64,000 nt of DNA from an uncultured Flavobacteriaceae bacterium (GTDB lineage Bacteria; Bacteroidota; Bacteroidia; Flavobacteriales; Flavobacteriaceae), in assembly GCA_947501845.1 (NCBI GenBank), contig CANMXP010000011.1, positions 115,582 through 179,581 on the forward strand. Reading direction: 5' to 3'. The notes beneath the pieces were generated by a model. It made no database searches. It was not told the DNA's origin and saw only the letters and a list, made by a program, of their open reading frames with translations. This document shows positions 1-9,257 of the stretch, piece after piece; the first letter of the stretch is position 1, and each line of letters opens with the position of its first letter. Both the position numbers and the translations under genes were made by a program.

Positions 1-10
1 TTCGCTTTGA

Positions 11-149
11 GTCTCGTCCTTGAAAACTGGTAATTTTTGCAACGAGCTGATAAGTAAGATGCTCACGTCTATGGGCGTGGGCTCACTTATTGTTGCAAGG
101 TATACCAGTACCACAAGGGCAATAAGTTGAGTTCCGCGCCTTTTTGTTT
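11..149 (+). ncRNA. Structured pseudoknotted RNA, copy A
   Basis: No protein is visible here, but the segment folds like copy B at 48193-48331. Helices: P1 GTCCTTG (16-22) with CAAGGGC (114-120); P2 ACTGGTA (26-32) with TACCAGT (103-109); P3 TTGCAAC (37-43) with GTTGCAA (92-98); P4 ATAAGT (50-55) with ACTTAT (85-90). The apical loop GGCGTGG (74-80) can pair with CCGCGCC (134-140), giving a long-range pseudoknot followed directly by a run of T. The P1 sequence differs completely from copy B yet still pairs, and one pseudoknot pair is T-G here and T-A in copy B. A homologous small-protein gene follows in both cases. It could be a stand-alone RNA ending at the T run or a cis-acting leader. I do not recognise the family. 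Confidence 0.8.
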
Positions 150-320
150 CCACTCATTAAGGTCTTAATGGTATGTTATCTCATTTTTAAGGGAACTTCA
201 ACTTTATAGAACATTATAAAATAAGCTTTTAAACTTTAAATAGTGATGTGCTATTTTTTATTTAAAGAGCACTTGTGATGCGTAACCACAAGGATAAAGG
301 AAAACCTAAAAACCGAATCC

Positions 321-684
321 ATGAAAAAAACCAAAGTTAATAATTCGCGTGAAATCTTGATTTTAACACACGATGCACTTTCAAATTCCTTAATGCTAAT
401 AATTAATCGAACGTCTCTTAAAGACGAAGCAAAAAAGCATTGCAAACTGGCATTAAAAGTTATTGGAATCATTTTAGCCGATTTAAAATACGATACAGGA
501 ACTCATTTGTTAATGAAAAAAGAATTCGATCCATTCTTTGCTTCATTTCCTGCAGAATACTACAACAAAAGAGAATAGAAAATTGGTTTGTGTTTATACG
601 GTAGCAAAAAACATAGAATCTTGTATTAAAACCAATGCCATTGTTTACAACCTGGAAGATAAAACCGAAAACACCTTGATTTAA
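321..684 (+). pseudogene. Small RNA-linked protein, copy A, frameshifted
   Basis: The open frame 321-578 encodes 85 residues that align without gaps to the central part of the 109-residue protein at 48373-48702. Shared motifs are KKHCK, KKEFD and a following FF.xFP pattern. After the stop at 576-578 the homology resumes in the +1 frame (NIESCIKTNAI here against NIEQCIKANKI in copy B) and ends at TAA 682-684. One base too many near the AAAA run at about 560-570 explains the break. The product would be a small, mostly helical, soluble protein of about 120 residues with no signal peptide. Function is unknown. Either this copy is decaying or the assembly has an indel. Confidence 0.65.
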
Positions 685-685
685 A

Positions 686-937
686 ATGATAGGGAGTAAA
701 AAAGAATTCACGCTTAAGTGTTTTGAACAGCTTTTTGAAAGCTTGTATCCGCAACTTTGTGTGTTTGCATACAGGTATCTCGAAGATTTGGATACCTCTA
801 AAAGCTTAGTACAGGCCGTTTTTTTAAGGGTTTGGGAAGATCAAATTGCTTTTCAAAATGAAAAACATAGAACACACTATTTTTATAAAGCTGTAAAAAA
901 TGAATGCCTCAATTATTTAAAAACGAAACAGCTTTAA
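686..937 (+). CDS. ECF sigma factor fragment, region 2 only
   Basis: This encodes 83 residues resembling sigma-70 region 2 of FecI-type ECF sigma factors: an N-terminal helix with FEQLFESLYPQLCVFAYRYL, an acidic segment, then AVFLRVWED and AVKNECLNYLK. Region 2 binds the beta' subunit and the -10 element. A normal ECF sigma factor is about 170-190 residues and carries region 4 for the -35 element; no region 4 is visible in any frame before 1105. The ATG follows the end of the small-protein reading frame by one base, suggesting joint transcription with the copy A module. It could be a truncated pseudogene, or a region-2-only protein that titrates RNA polymerase. Copy B has no such neighbour. 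Confidence 0.6.
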   Translation: MIGSKKEFTLKCFEQLFESLYPQLCVFAYRYLEDLDTSKSLVQAVFLRVWEDQIAFQNEKHRTHYFYKAVKNECLNYLKTKQL

Positions 938-1006
938 AGCCCATGGGTTTTTAAATTCACGGGGGTTCTGTAGTTATTATCATAGAAAAAAACTGTTAAA
1001 ATATTC

Positions 1007-1063
1007 TTTTGATTGTGAGCAATCAAAATTGACTATTCAATTTTATTGAGGGAAAATAGTCAA
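1007..1063. other. Two adjacent perfect hairpins
   Basis: TTTTGATTG (1007-1015) pairs with CAATCAAAA (1020-1028) around a 4-base loop. Immediately after it TTGACTATT (1029-1037) pairs with AATAGTCAA (1055-1063), with a smaller CAAT/ATTG pairing inside. They lie between the sigma fragment and the terminator at 1069-1096. They may stabilise the 3' end of the upstream transcript or be remnants of a repeat. Confidence 0.5.
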
Positions 1064-1068
1064 ATATC

Positions 1069-1096
1069 AAGCCTCCGAAAAAAAGGAGGCTTTTTA
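1069..1096. terminator. Bidirectional terminator
   Basis: AAGCCTCC (1069-1076) pairs with GGAGGCTT (1085-1092) across an A-rich loop, with T-rich sequence on the plus side and the A-rich complement on the other. It sits between the convergent ends of the copy A/sigma unit and the four-gene minus-strand operon, so it can stop both. Confidence 0.85.
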
Positions 1097-1104
1097 GTAT
1101 ACCT

Positions 1105-2445
1105 TTAAAGCTTCCTACCTTTTTTTGTATGCTTTTCGCTTCTTATATAGCTCTCATCTAAAGCAACTTCTTTAAGCTCAACAGATCCCGCTTCTTGCAT
1201 TTTATCAACAATAATAGATAAATCTTCGTTTTCCAAAATCGCTTTAATTTCATGGAATTCGTCGCACCAAACCTCTTCTTGATTTTTATCAAGACTCGGC
1301 GTTCTTTCATTTTTTCTGTTTTCATCGGCAATAACCCTTGCTTGAATACGACTTAAGTTTTTGGGACTCATAAATTCCACACCATAAAGAGCGTTTTTTG
1401 CTTTTTTTACCACCAAACGTCCATTCTCCACCCAAGCGGTTTCCATACCATCATTAACCTCATAACCAGCATCTTTCAATGCTTTTTTAATGGCTTTTCG
1501 TCTGGTTTCAGTAATAATTCTTTGAGATTCTTCGTCGTATAGCCTAGTTGCCTTTTCTAATGCATTTTGTAAATCGGTTAAGTTATCCAATTTAAGTAAC
1601 GCTTTCCATTTACTTATAAACTGAATTTTTAGTTCTAATGTTTCCAATTGAGCAATTATACGCTCTAAACTTTCCTTAATTTCTCTAAGCTCTAACTGTT
1701 CTTTATAAAACGTTGCCGCCTCTATAGTTAACGAATCCAATAAGAGAGAATAATTAGTATCGCTACTGTTAAGTTCATTACAGCGCTGTATAAATTCCTG
1801 AATTTTACCTTGAGAAACATCTGTAACATACATTTCTTTTAAAGTGTTTTCCAGCTTCTTAAGTCTTGTTATAACTTTAGGACGATTTGATTTCCATTTT
1901 TCAACAGAAAGCAAACTATCGCCCGAAGATAAACGCGTCTGAATTTCTACCTGTTCGCCTGTTAGTTCTTGTTCATTAAAAGCAGCATTTTTTAAGATGG
2001 TATATAAAGCATCAATATGTTTACTGTATATTTCTATCTGTTCTTCAGAAATTATTGATGGCGCCTCAAAGTCATTAAATTTTATATGCTTCTTTTTTAG
2101 CAAAAACCGCAACTCGTTATGTGTGCTCTTTAGGTTTTTATATGTTTCCCATTTAGAAGCTCTTTCTTTTACAACTTTTTTAACTAAGTTTTTCTTTTCT
2201 GTTTCCAGAAATTTAATTTGATTAGGTATTTCTCTTTCTATTCTTGAGTAATCATCTTCTGAAATATTTTGATAATGATTTAGTGTTTTTTGTAATGCAG
2301 TTTTCAAGTCGCCATTAAGCGCATTATGTTTTAAAGCATACGATTCTACATTAGCAATTTTACTTTTTAATCTGCTAATCCATTTTTGCTTAATTATTCT
2401 TCGTTCTTCTGGAGTTACAATTCTTACAACTTTAGGGCCACTCAT
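1105..2445 (-). CDS. Coiled-coil protein of kinase-helicase operon
   Basis: This 446-residue protein is the last gene of the four-gene operon. Its ATG directly follows the stop of the helicase gene (TAGATG). It starts MSGPKVVRIVTPEE, a terminus I have seen on other large bacterial coiled-coil proteins of unknown function. Residues about 20-330 are charged, Lys/Glu-rich and strongly helical, fitting a long coiled coil. Residues about 330-375 form a compact segment containing KDAGYEVNDGMETAWVENGR, probably a small beta-containing domain. There is no signal peptide, membrane segment or catalytic motif. The likely role is a scaffold or sensor for the upstream kinase-helicase; this is inferred from gene order only. 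Confidence 0.75.
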   Translation of the reverse strand: MSGPKVVRIVTPEERRIIKQKWISRLKSKIANVESYALKHNALNGDLKTALQKTLNHYQNISEDDYSRIEREIPNQIKFLETEKKNLVKKVVKERASKWETYKNLKSTHNELRFLLKKKHIKFNDFEAPSIISEEQIEIYSKHIDALYTILKNAAFNEQELTGEQVEIQTRLSSGDSLLSVEKWKSNRPKVITRLKKLENTLKEMYVTDVSQGKIQEFIQRCNELNSSDTNYSLLLDSLTIEAATFYKEQLELREIKESLERIIAQLETLELKIQFISKWKALLKLDNLTDLQNALEKATRLYDEESQRIITETRRKAIKKALKDAGYEVNDGMETAWVENGRLVVKKAKNALYGVEFMSPKNLSRIQARVIADENRKNERTPSLDKNQEEVWCDEFHEIKAILENEDLSIIVDKMQEAGSVELKEVALDESYIRSEKHTKKGRKL

Positions 2446-5400
2446 CTATTTTGTATTTAGTACATTTTCTATTGTTCTTTTTAATCTGTTTTTCTCCCCG
2501 TCTTCATCATGAAGCCATCTGTAAGAAGTCGTTCTATGTATCACAGGAATCGATTTTTTAAGTATCAACGGACGCCATAATTCTCTGTATCTAGCATTTG
2601 CCAGTAACTCATTATTTGGCACATCACACTCAATACCAATAACAAACCTGCCAGTTTCTTTATCCTCAATTGCTAAATCCAGGTAAAACACATTGTAGTC
2701 GTTATTTTCTACCACATTGTAACCAATACTTTCAATATAATTTTTAACCGTATTTTTAAAACCATCATTTTTTATAATTGTGTCTTGATACGTGCTGTTT
2801 GCTGATAGTTTTTTTATTTGCTTATCGGCTATTTCAATGTGTGTATTAGAGTGATTTTCGGCATAATTCAAATAACTCTGTATATAATCTCTTGGTTTGG
2901 ATGGCGATCTTCCTGTTGATAACATATCTGAAATATCTTTAATAGGCATTGAAGTAGCAATAACAACTTTATAACGAGCCCTGGTAATCGCTACATTTAA
3001 GCGTCTTTCTCCTCCACGATGACCTAAGACACCAAAATTACGACGAAAAACACCATGATTGTTGTACCCAAAAGTGGTACTAAATAGAATCATATCCCGT
3101 TCATCTCCCTGTACATTTTCTACATTTTTCACAAAAAAGCCCATATCTTCACCCTCTTGTTGCCTGCTGCGTTCTCTAGTCAAAATTGCCATGAAACCTT
3201 CATCACCAAGAGCTCTTTCTTCTATTTTTTCTTCAATAAGTTCGGATTGCTTTTTATTGAAAGTAACAATACCTGTACTTAGTCTTTCGTTTTCGGGCAA
3301 CTGCCAATGGTTGTACAAGTATTCAATTAAGCTATCTGCCTCACCTTTATTAGCCTGTTCATTATAAACTGAATTTACTCGAATTACTTCAAGGGGTTTT
3401 GTCTTTTCTATTTCATTTAGAGGGTGATAAGCTGGAATATGTAATTGCCCGCTATAAAAGGCATGATTAGAAAAATTAATTAAAGCCTTAAATTGAGAGC
3501 GATAGTGAATTTGAAGCGTTGTTGTTGGCAATACCGTTTTAGCCAAGGTTAATAAATCTGGGCAATCTTTTACCTCTTGTTTATTCCAGGCATCTTGGAA
3601 ACTTACTAATTCTTCTTCAGAATTGTCTTCACTTAATTCAGTATTCGTTACATCATCATCGGTTTCTATTTTATGAGCAAAGAAATCTGCAGGAGGCATT
3701 TGTTTTTCATCGCCACTTATAATTACCCTTTTGGCTCTATATAAAGAAGGAATGGCATGATCTATTAGCATTTGAGAAGCTTCATCAAAAATAACCACGT
3801 CAAACATACCTGCTTGTAATGGCAATGCTTGCGAAACCACCTCGGGACTCATTAACCATATTGGCCTTAAGTTTAATAATCCTATTTCTTCTCCTAAATG
3901 GATAAATTCGCGAAGCTTTTTGTAATTCTTTCCTCGTAATCTGGTAATTGCATTCCAATCTGATTTGGGTCCAATTTCATTAAAGTTATAATTAAGATTT
4001 AGTAATTTCTTATTTAACCCTTTAACTTCAGTCAAAGATTTATCTAATGACTTAATATTTTGCGCTATGTTGTTCTCTGCCATAAGTAAGGCAGGCGATT
4101 CTTTTTCTATTCGTTGTTTCCATCCAAGCAAACCTTCACGCCTAATCGTTTTTGCTATAAGCTCATTCCAACTACCAATGGGAAACTCATTTATTTTATG
4201 ATCATATTTTCTAACTAATGCCAATAGTTTTAGTGTATCATCAACGAGTTTGTCATCTCCTAATCTTATTCTAAATTTCTGATAAGGTATATAGTAAACC
4301 ATATCTGCGATCATCATTTTTAGAAGCTCTAAACTAGTATTGTTATTCCTAATGTTCTCTTCAAATTTCGCAAAACTAGCAGGGGTTAGCCATGGCTTAA
4401 GTACATTGATTTTTTTATTAGATTTTTGTCTAATATTAAATCTATCACTAGCATCTTTTAAATCCTGAATAAACTGCAGATACTCTTTTTTTGCTCCTGT
4501 CTTTAGTAAATTTCTGGCTTCATTCTTTAAAGGGCAACTTTTCAAAGCCTGCGCCAATTCAATGGATGAAGAAAGGTCATTAAGTTGACTACCAATTTTT
4601 ACTGCCAGAAGTTTCGTTTCAAAAATCGGCTTAAAACTAATGTTCAACTTCTTTAACTGAAGTTTAAATTGATTTCGATAATCTCTAAAGGTAGACTCAT
4701 AACCCAATACTATTTTTAATTGATTTGCATTCTCATGGTTTAATTTTAATTGATGAATTCCTAAAACTTTTTTCAGTCTATAATCGTAAATCCAAGAAAA
4801 AGGATTAAGCATCCTGAATTTTGACTTTCTTAAATAACTATCACAGACTTTTTTGGTTTTATACAATAAATCATCTGAGGCTTGAATTACCCATTCAGAA
4901 AATATTTCATTTCTACTACCTTCGAGTAACGTTAATGTGCTTTTTGACAATTGAAGCAGGTTCTCTGAAATATCCTCTGCTATTGATTTTTTATTGAATT
5001 CATCATAGATTAAATCAGACCAATTACTGGCATTGCTTGCTTCTACATCAGAGATTTTAAGTAGTGTCTTCTCATTTTCAATCAACCATTTCTCATAAAA
5101 TTGAGCTTTTTCATTATCAAAAACCTTTGAGGTTTGCTTAATACAGATAACTCTTTTTTCTTCAATTTCATAAAAGTCTTTTAAGTCATTACTAATAGTA
5201 TTTTGTGTAACTTCATCTGGTTGTAATATTTTAAGATGAGCAAGTGCATTTTCTTCATATTTTGAAGGTAACCAATCATTAATTAACGCTCTAGTTTGTT
5301 CTTCTATAACATTTAGTTCGTTTGCGGTGGTATTCTCTAAAACGCCTCTAACTTCTGGAACATCGATATATGTTTCAGATTGAATTTGAATGAGTTCGGA

Positions 5401-8400
5401 CAATATATTTCGATAACTTAGGCCTGCGGTATGGTCTAATACATGTATTTTCTCAGATAATACATTTAGTTTTCGTTCAATTCTATCTATTTGCCCAGTT
5501 AAATTGTTTCGCCTATATTGAAGTTCTTCAAGTGCATTTTGTTGCTCTGTTTTTTTAAGATGATGCGATACATGCTCTCGCACATTTTTAATAATACTTT
5601 GACGATCCTTGGTAATATCTGTAATTGTTAAAGTTCTTTTTTCTAAACCAGCAGCTTCCAGACGCTTTAAAATCACCTGAATAGCTGCTCTTTTTTGAGA
5701 TACTACAAGCACTTTTTCATTTCTACCCAGACAGTCTGAAATAATATTCACTATAGTCTGGCTTTTACCCGTGCCAGGAGGTCCTTCTACTACAATGCCC
5801 GGGCTTAATCTGCTATGTATTACTGCTTTCTCTTGCGATGGGTCTACAGGTACCACAGTATATCTATCGTTTTCAGAAGTGGTAGGGTTATACTTAGGAA
5901 TTTCAGGAATATTTATCTTTAAAACAGGCTCCATTGCTGTACCCGTATGTGGTAGCTTTTGCAATAAGCGTAAATCTTCGCTAATTGCCTGCCCTGTAAA
6001 ATTAGCGTTAAAAATTACTGCAGAACAATGAATTTGTACTCCCAAATCCTTCATCTTATAAATACTTTCGGGATGAGGGCTAAGCTTTGAGGTATTCAAT
6101 TCAAAAAAAGAACCAAATGCATTTATTACATCCGAGATACTTAATGTTTGTCTTCCAAGGATTTCGCGATAGATCTGTTTGATTTTTTTATATTCGTCAA
6201 CCTCTAAAGTACTTCCAAGCGCAGGATTTAACCGTATTTCTTCACGTATTTTATCAAATTCTAGTTCTAATGCTGGCGCCGACCTATTCTTTAATTCTAA
6301 CGCTACAGGCCATAAAAGTATAGGCAATATTCGTGGTCTGTGTGTTGTTTTGGCTTGATTAATTAAAAACGGAAATCCCATATACAATGAATCTAAGCCT
6401 GTGTCTCGCTTATGGTTCGCCGTTTTTAATAACATGCGCCTGGTTCTGTACTGCAAAATTGGGTTTTCACTAAAAACCCTTGGGTCTACAGCCTCTGCAC
6501 CAGCATACCGATTAATGATTTTAAGTAGTAATTTTTCTGAAGGTTTTAGAGAAGTACCCAGCTCATTTAAGTCGAGACGTGGAGAATGTTTTGAAATAAT
6601 TAGTCTAACCAAAGGCCCTCTTGAAGAGGCATAAACTATTTTCTTTTCAAAAAACTGCAATAAGCTAGACGCATATTCGTGTTTTGGCGGGGTAATCCAC
6701 TTATCTTTAGGTAGTGACAAACATAAAACCGATTTTAACAACGAAAGCCTTTTTTCAATTCTAAAACGATCTGCCCAACGATTTAAAGATTCGTTACTCG
6801 TATTGGAAAAACCTTCTAAATGTGAATTTAGCAGTTTGTAAATATCAATTATTGGCCTTATAAGCAGGTCTCTATAAAAATTTACGTCTACATCAATTTT
6901 GATTTTTTTTGCTAAATCGGTCGCTTTTTTTACCAATTCGTCTAATGGTATAAACTGTCTGCTATCTGCACTTAGTATGAGTATTAAGTCTTCTTCATTT
7001 AGTCTAATATCGCCCATTAAGCTGGATAAGTCTTCATTATTAGCATCAGGATAAATTTGACGGAGTAAATCTATTTCAGATTTTAGCCTTACTCTCGAAG
7101 TGCTAAGCACATTTATCTCAAATTTATTCTTATCTATATCAATGTCTAACTTTTTCGCTTTTTCTACTATATTTTGTTTTCGGGCTTTTAGGTTAACCAG
7201 CCATTTTTCTCGATTAATTTGACCTAAATAATTAGGAATTCCCCCATCTATTAATTTTGAAGCAGCGATAGGATTTCCCAATAACCAAGCGGGAATGATT
7301 ATTTGCCCTCTCCAGGTTAAAGGCAGTGCTTCATTTAAATGCATTAATGCTAAGGAAAAACGCCACTCTAAATCAATATCCTCTTTGGTACGTAAATTTT
7401 TAATGGAAGCACTTATCTTATCTTCTCCTAGAATTTCATTTACCCAGTTTGAAAGTGCTCCCGATGTAAATAAGGAAAGCCCTTCTTCCCAGTTTTTTTC
7501 CTCGGCTGCAGCAAGAGCAAAATAATTGATATTGGTATACGTTTCTCCTCCTAAAACAATCTTTTTTTCCTTTCCTTGGTTTGGGGCTACCCAAGTTTCT
7601 ATGGGAGGAGCTACATATTCTTTATTTAACCATTTATTTACCTGTTCCCAATTCCAACGTTTTAAGGGGTCTCTACATAATAGGCCTTTTAGCAATAGTA
7701 AGATCCTTTCGTCTAGATTAGTTGGTAATTCAACTCCTCTAGTTACTAAATGAATCATAAAAGCCTTATCATTTATGTTCTTAAAAAATTCCCCATTAGT
7801 AGCTTGCTCCAAAATAATCATACCTAGACTCCACCAGTCTGAAGCCGGACTAACACCACCTATAATCGCTTCTGGAGCTGTATATTTTGTTAATTCTAAA
7901 GGTGTATCGGTATCTAAATCATAATCGGATAAACGAGCAGAGCTCAAATCAATAATTACCAGATCAAAATTTTGATTATTTCTAATAAGTATATTCCAAG
8001 GGCATAAGTCGCGATGACGCAATCCTGCTTCTGAAAAATCGTGAAGCGCTCTTCCAATTTCGTCAACTAACTTTTCTAGTTGATCTTCATTAAGATAATC
8101 AAGCGTATCTAATGACCCTCCTTTTATTTGTTCGGTAACCTCAAAAAAGCGATCATTCCAATATCCTGTTTTAATTAGTTCTGCTATATGGTCAACATCT
8201 GCCTTTCTTAAAACATTGTAAATTGCTTTATCGGGTTCGCAATTTTCATGATATAGCGTTAAAAAATAAACCGTTTCTTTATCGTCCTTAACCAAAAAGC
8301 ATTCTTTGGTTACTTGTGCCGTTTGTATAGATTCTATAACGGTATATTCATCTATAAGCTGTATCTTTTCTTCTGCGGCTATCTCTTCTTTTATATCAGC

Positions 8401-8628
8401 TCCACATTCCATACACATAAAGTCAGATTCTCCCACTTCATGGCCCATTTCACAGTAGCGTTTTTTTTGCTCTAGAGTTGTATGTACGTCTACATTGCCA
8501 CCTACCAGTGTTTGCTTAACGTTCATGAGAAGCCAACTACATGCAGTATCTTCAACAACATTCTTACAATACATTTCGCTTACAGGTCTTTCGCTATTAC
8601 AAGCTGGGCAAAGTCTTATATACTTCAT
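2446..8628 (-). CDS. Kinase-like / SF1 helicase / PD-(D/E)XK nuclease fusion
   Basis: This 2060-residue protein has four parts. Residues 1-80 hold paired Cys motifs (CPAC at 7-10, CMEC at 72-75) typical of zinc ribbons. Residues about 95-345 are a Ser/Thr-kinase fold with HRDLCPWN (His205, Asp207, Asn212), a DLS in place of DFG at Asp227, and APE at 251-253. The beta-3 segment YFLTLYHE (121-128) lacks the usual ATP-binding Lys. From about residue 940 comes a COG1112-type SF1 helicase: Walker A GPPGTGKS (about 948), Walker B FDEAS (about 1613), GDEKQMPP, HYRSQ, NVQGDERD and LNVAITRAR. Residues about 1960-2050 look like an MTES_1575-type nuclease (YLDLAI, then IGIECD and RPLILKKSIPVIHR). The kinase-helicase pairing resembles MkoA of Mokosh type I, but that system carries a phospholipase-D-like partner instead. 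The start overlaps the radical SAM stop by one base (TAATG). A role in anti-phage defence is inferred. Confidence 0.85.
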   Translation of the reverse strand: MKYIRLCPACNSERPVSEMYCKNVVEDTACSWLLMNVKQTLVGGNVDVHTTLEQKKRYCEMGHEVGESDFMCMECGADIKEEIAAEEKIQLIDEYTVIESIQTAQVTKECFLVKDDKETVYFLTLYHENCEPDKAIYNVLRKADVDHIAELIKTGYWNDRFFEVTEQIKGGSLDTLDYLNEDQLEKLVDEIGRALHDFSEAGLRHRDLCPWNILIRNNQNFDLVIIDLSSARLSDYDLDTDTPLELTKYTAPEAIIGGVSPASDWWSLGMIILEQATNGEFFKNINDKAFMIHLVTRGVELPTNLDERILLLLKGLLCRDPLKRWNWEQVNKWLNKEYVAPPIETWVAPNQGKEKKIVLGGETYTNINYFALAAAEEKNWEEGLSLFTSGALSNWVNEILGEDKISASIKNLRTKEDIDLEWRFSLALMHLNEALPLTWRGQIIIPAWLLGNPIAASKLIDGGIPNYLGQINREKWLVNLKARKQNIVEKAKKLDIDIDKNKFEINVLSTSRVRLKSEIDLLRQIYPDANNEDLSSLMGDIRLNEEDLILILSADSRQFIPLDELVKKATDLAKKIKIDVDVNFYRDLLIRPIIDIYKLLNSHLEGFSNTSNESLNRWADRFRIEKRLSLLKSVLCLSLPKDKWITPPKHEYASSLLQFFEKKIVYASSRGPLVRLIISKHSPRLDLNELGTSLKPSEKLLLKIINRYAGAEAVDPRVFSENPILQYRTRRMLLKTANHKRDTGLDSLYMGFPFLINQAKTTHRPRILPILLWPVALELKNRSAPALELEFDKIREEIRLNPALGSTLEVDEYKKIKQIYREILGRQTLSISDVINAFGSFFELNTSKLSPHPESIYKMKDLGVQIHCSAVIFNANFTGQAISEDLRLLQKLPHTGTAMEPVLKINIPEIPKYNPTTSENDRYTVVPVDPSQEKAVIHSRLSPGIVVEGPPGTGKSQTIVNIISDCLGRNEKVLVVSQKRAAIQVILKRLEAAGLEKRTLTITDITKDRQSIIKNVREHVSHHLKKTEQQNALEELQYRRNNLTGQIDRIERKLNVLSEKIHVLDHTAGLSYRNILSELIQIQSETYIDVPEVRGVLENTTANELNVIEEQTRALINDWLPSKYEENALAHLKILQPDEVTQNTISNDLKDFYEIEEKRVICIKQTSKVFDNEKAQFYEKWLIENEKTLLKISDVEASNASNWSDLIYDEFNKKSIAEDISENLLQLSKSTLTLLEGSRNEIFSEWVIQASDDLLYKTKKVCDSYLRKSKFRMLNPFSWIYDYRLKKVLGIHQLKLNHENANQLKIVLGYESTFRDYRNQFKLQLKKLNISFKPIFETKLLAVKIGSQLNDLSSSIELAQALKSCPLKNEARNLLKTGAKKEYLQFIQDLKDASDRFNIRQKSNKKINVLKPWLTPASFAKFEENIRNNNTSLELLKMMIADMVYYIPYQKFRIRLGDDKLVDDTLKLLALVRKYDHKINEFPIGSWNELIAKTIRREGLLGWKQRIEKESPALLMAENNIAQNIKSLDKSLTEVKGLNKKLLNLNYNFNEIGPKSDWNAITRLRGKNYKKLREFIHLGEEIGLLNLRPIWLMSPEVVSQALPLQAGMFDVVIFDEASQMLIDHAIPSLYRAKRVIISGDEKQMPPADFFAHKIETDDDVTNTELSEDNSEEELVSFQDAWNKQEVKDCPDLLTLAKTVLPTTTLQIHYRSQFKALINFSNHAFYSGQLHIPAYHPLNEIEKTKPLEVIRVNSVYNEQANKGEADSLIEYLYNHWQLPENERLSTGIVTFNKKQSELIEEKIEERALGDEGFMAILTRERSRQQEGEDMGFFVKNVENVQGDERDMILFSTTFGYNNHGVFRRNFGVLGHRGGERRLNVAITRARYKVVIATSMPIKDISDMLSTGRSPSKPRDYIQSYLNYAENHSNTHIEIADKQIKKLSANSTYQDTIIKNDGFKNTVKNYIESIGYNVVENNDYNVFYLDLAIEDKETGRFVIGIECDVPNNELLANARYRELWRPLILKKSIPVIHRTTSYRWLHDEDGEKNRLKRTIENVLNTK

Positions 8629-9254
8629 TATTCTTTCTTTATTACAGCTTGAGTACTTTTAATGTAAACTCCGTTTTGTTTAAACGCTTTGGATATTTTT
8701 TCCATTCCATATATTGGAATTCCTGCCATCCATACCTCATTAGAATCAAACTGTACATCTAGCATTTTTTCTGGTGCTTTTTCAGCATAAGCCGAAAAGG
8801 ATTCTTTTCCTAAAGTAGATAGGAAATGTATTTTTTGGTTATCACTACCCAATAACGCTTTGGTTTGAGTTTTTTTATAATCGTATGGTTCTGATATTAA
8901 AACATCTATTAGATTCAGAATTTCTTTTTGCTTTTGAAGTTTTTGAAACGAATAACCGCTATAAACCAAGACCGATAAATTATATGATCTTAGAAAACCA
9001 AGCAATTCAAATAGTGCTGGTTGTTGATCAAAAGGTTCTCCTCCCGAAATGGTTATCCCTTCTGCTTTTGGCAACCACTTTTTTAGCATTTTCTTCACGT
9101 CCTCTAAATCCACCAAATTCGTATTTAACTGCCATGTATCTGCAGAAATACAACCTTCGCAATGAATGGAACAGCCTTGAAACCAAATGCCTATTCTTTT
9201 TCCTGGGCCAAGTGTTGCGACTGGAAAATGTAAACGAGAAATAGCAATTTTCAT
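8628..9254 (-). CDS. Small radical SAM protein (NrdG/PflA-like)
   Basis: This 208-residue protein has the radical SAM cluster motif CSIHCEGC (Cys28, Cys32, Cys35) and a GGEPFD motif near residue 71, and it begins with the LGPGKRIGIWFQGC pattern of anaerobic ribonucleotide-reductase and pyruvate-formate-lyase activating enzymes. Such proteins cleave S-adenosylmethionine to install a glycyl radical on a partner. No glycyl-radical enzyme lies in this window. It is the second of four tightly packed genes, 3 bases after the AAA+ gene and overlapping the helicase gene by one base. In this setting it may modify a protein or nucleotide of the operon rather than serve anaerobic metabolism. Confidence 0.85.
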   Translation of the reverse strand: MKIAISRLHFPVATLGPGKRIGIWFQGCSIHCEGCISADTWQLNTNLVDLEDVKKMLKKWLPKAEGITISGGEPFDQQPALFELLGFLRSYNLSVLVYSGYSFQKLQKQKEILNLIDVLISEPYDYKKTQTKALLGSDNQKIHFLSTLGKESFSAYAEKAPEKMLDVQFDSNEVWMAGIPIYGMEKISKAFKQNGVYIKSTQAVIKKE

Positions 9255-9257
9255 AGT

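Noticed and set aside
11..149. Group II intron, HEARO or retron RNA
   Set aside because: No reverse transcriptase, IsrB/TnpB or HNH gene is nearby, and the helices do not show a domain V or msr/msd layout.
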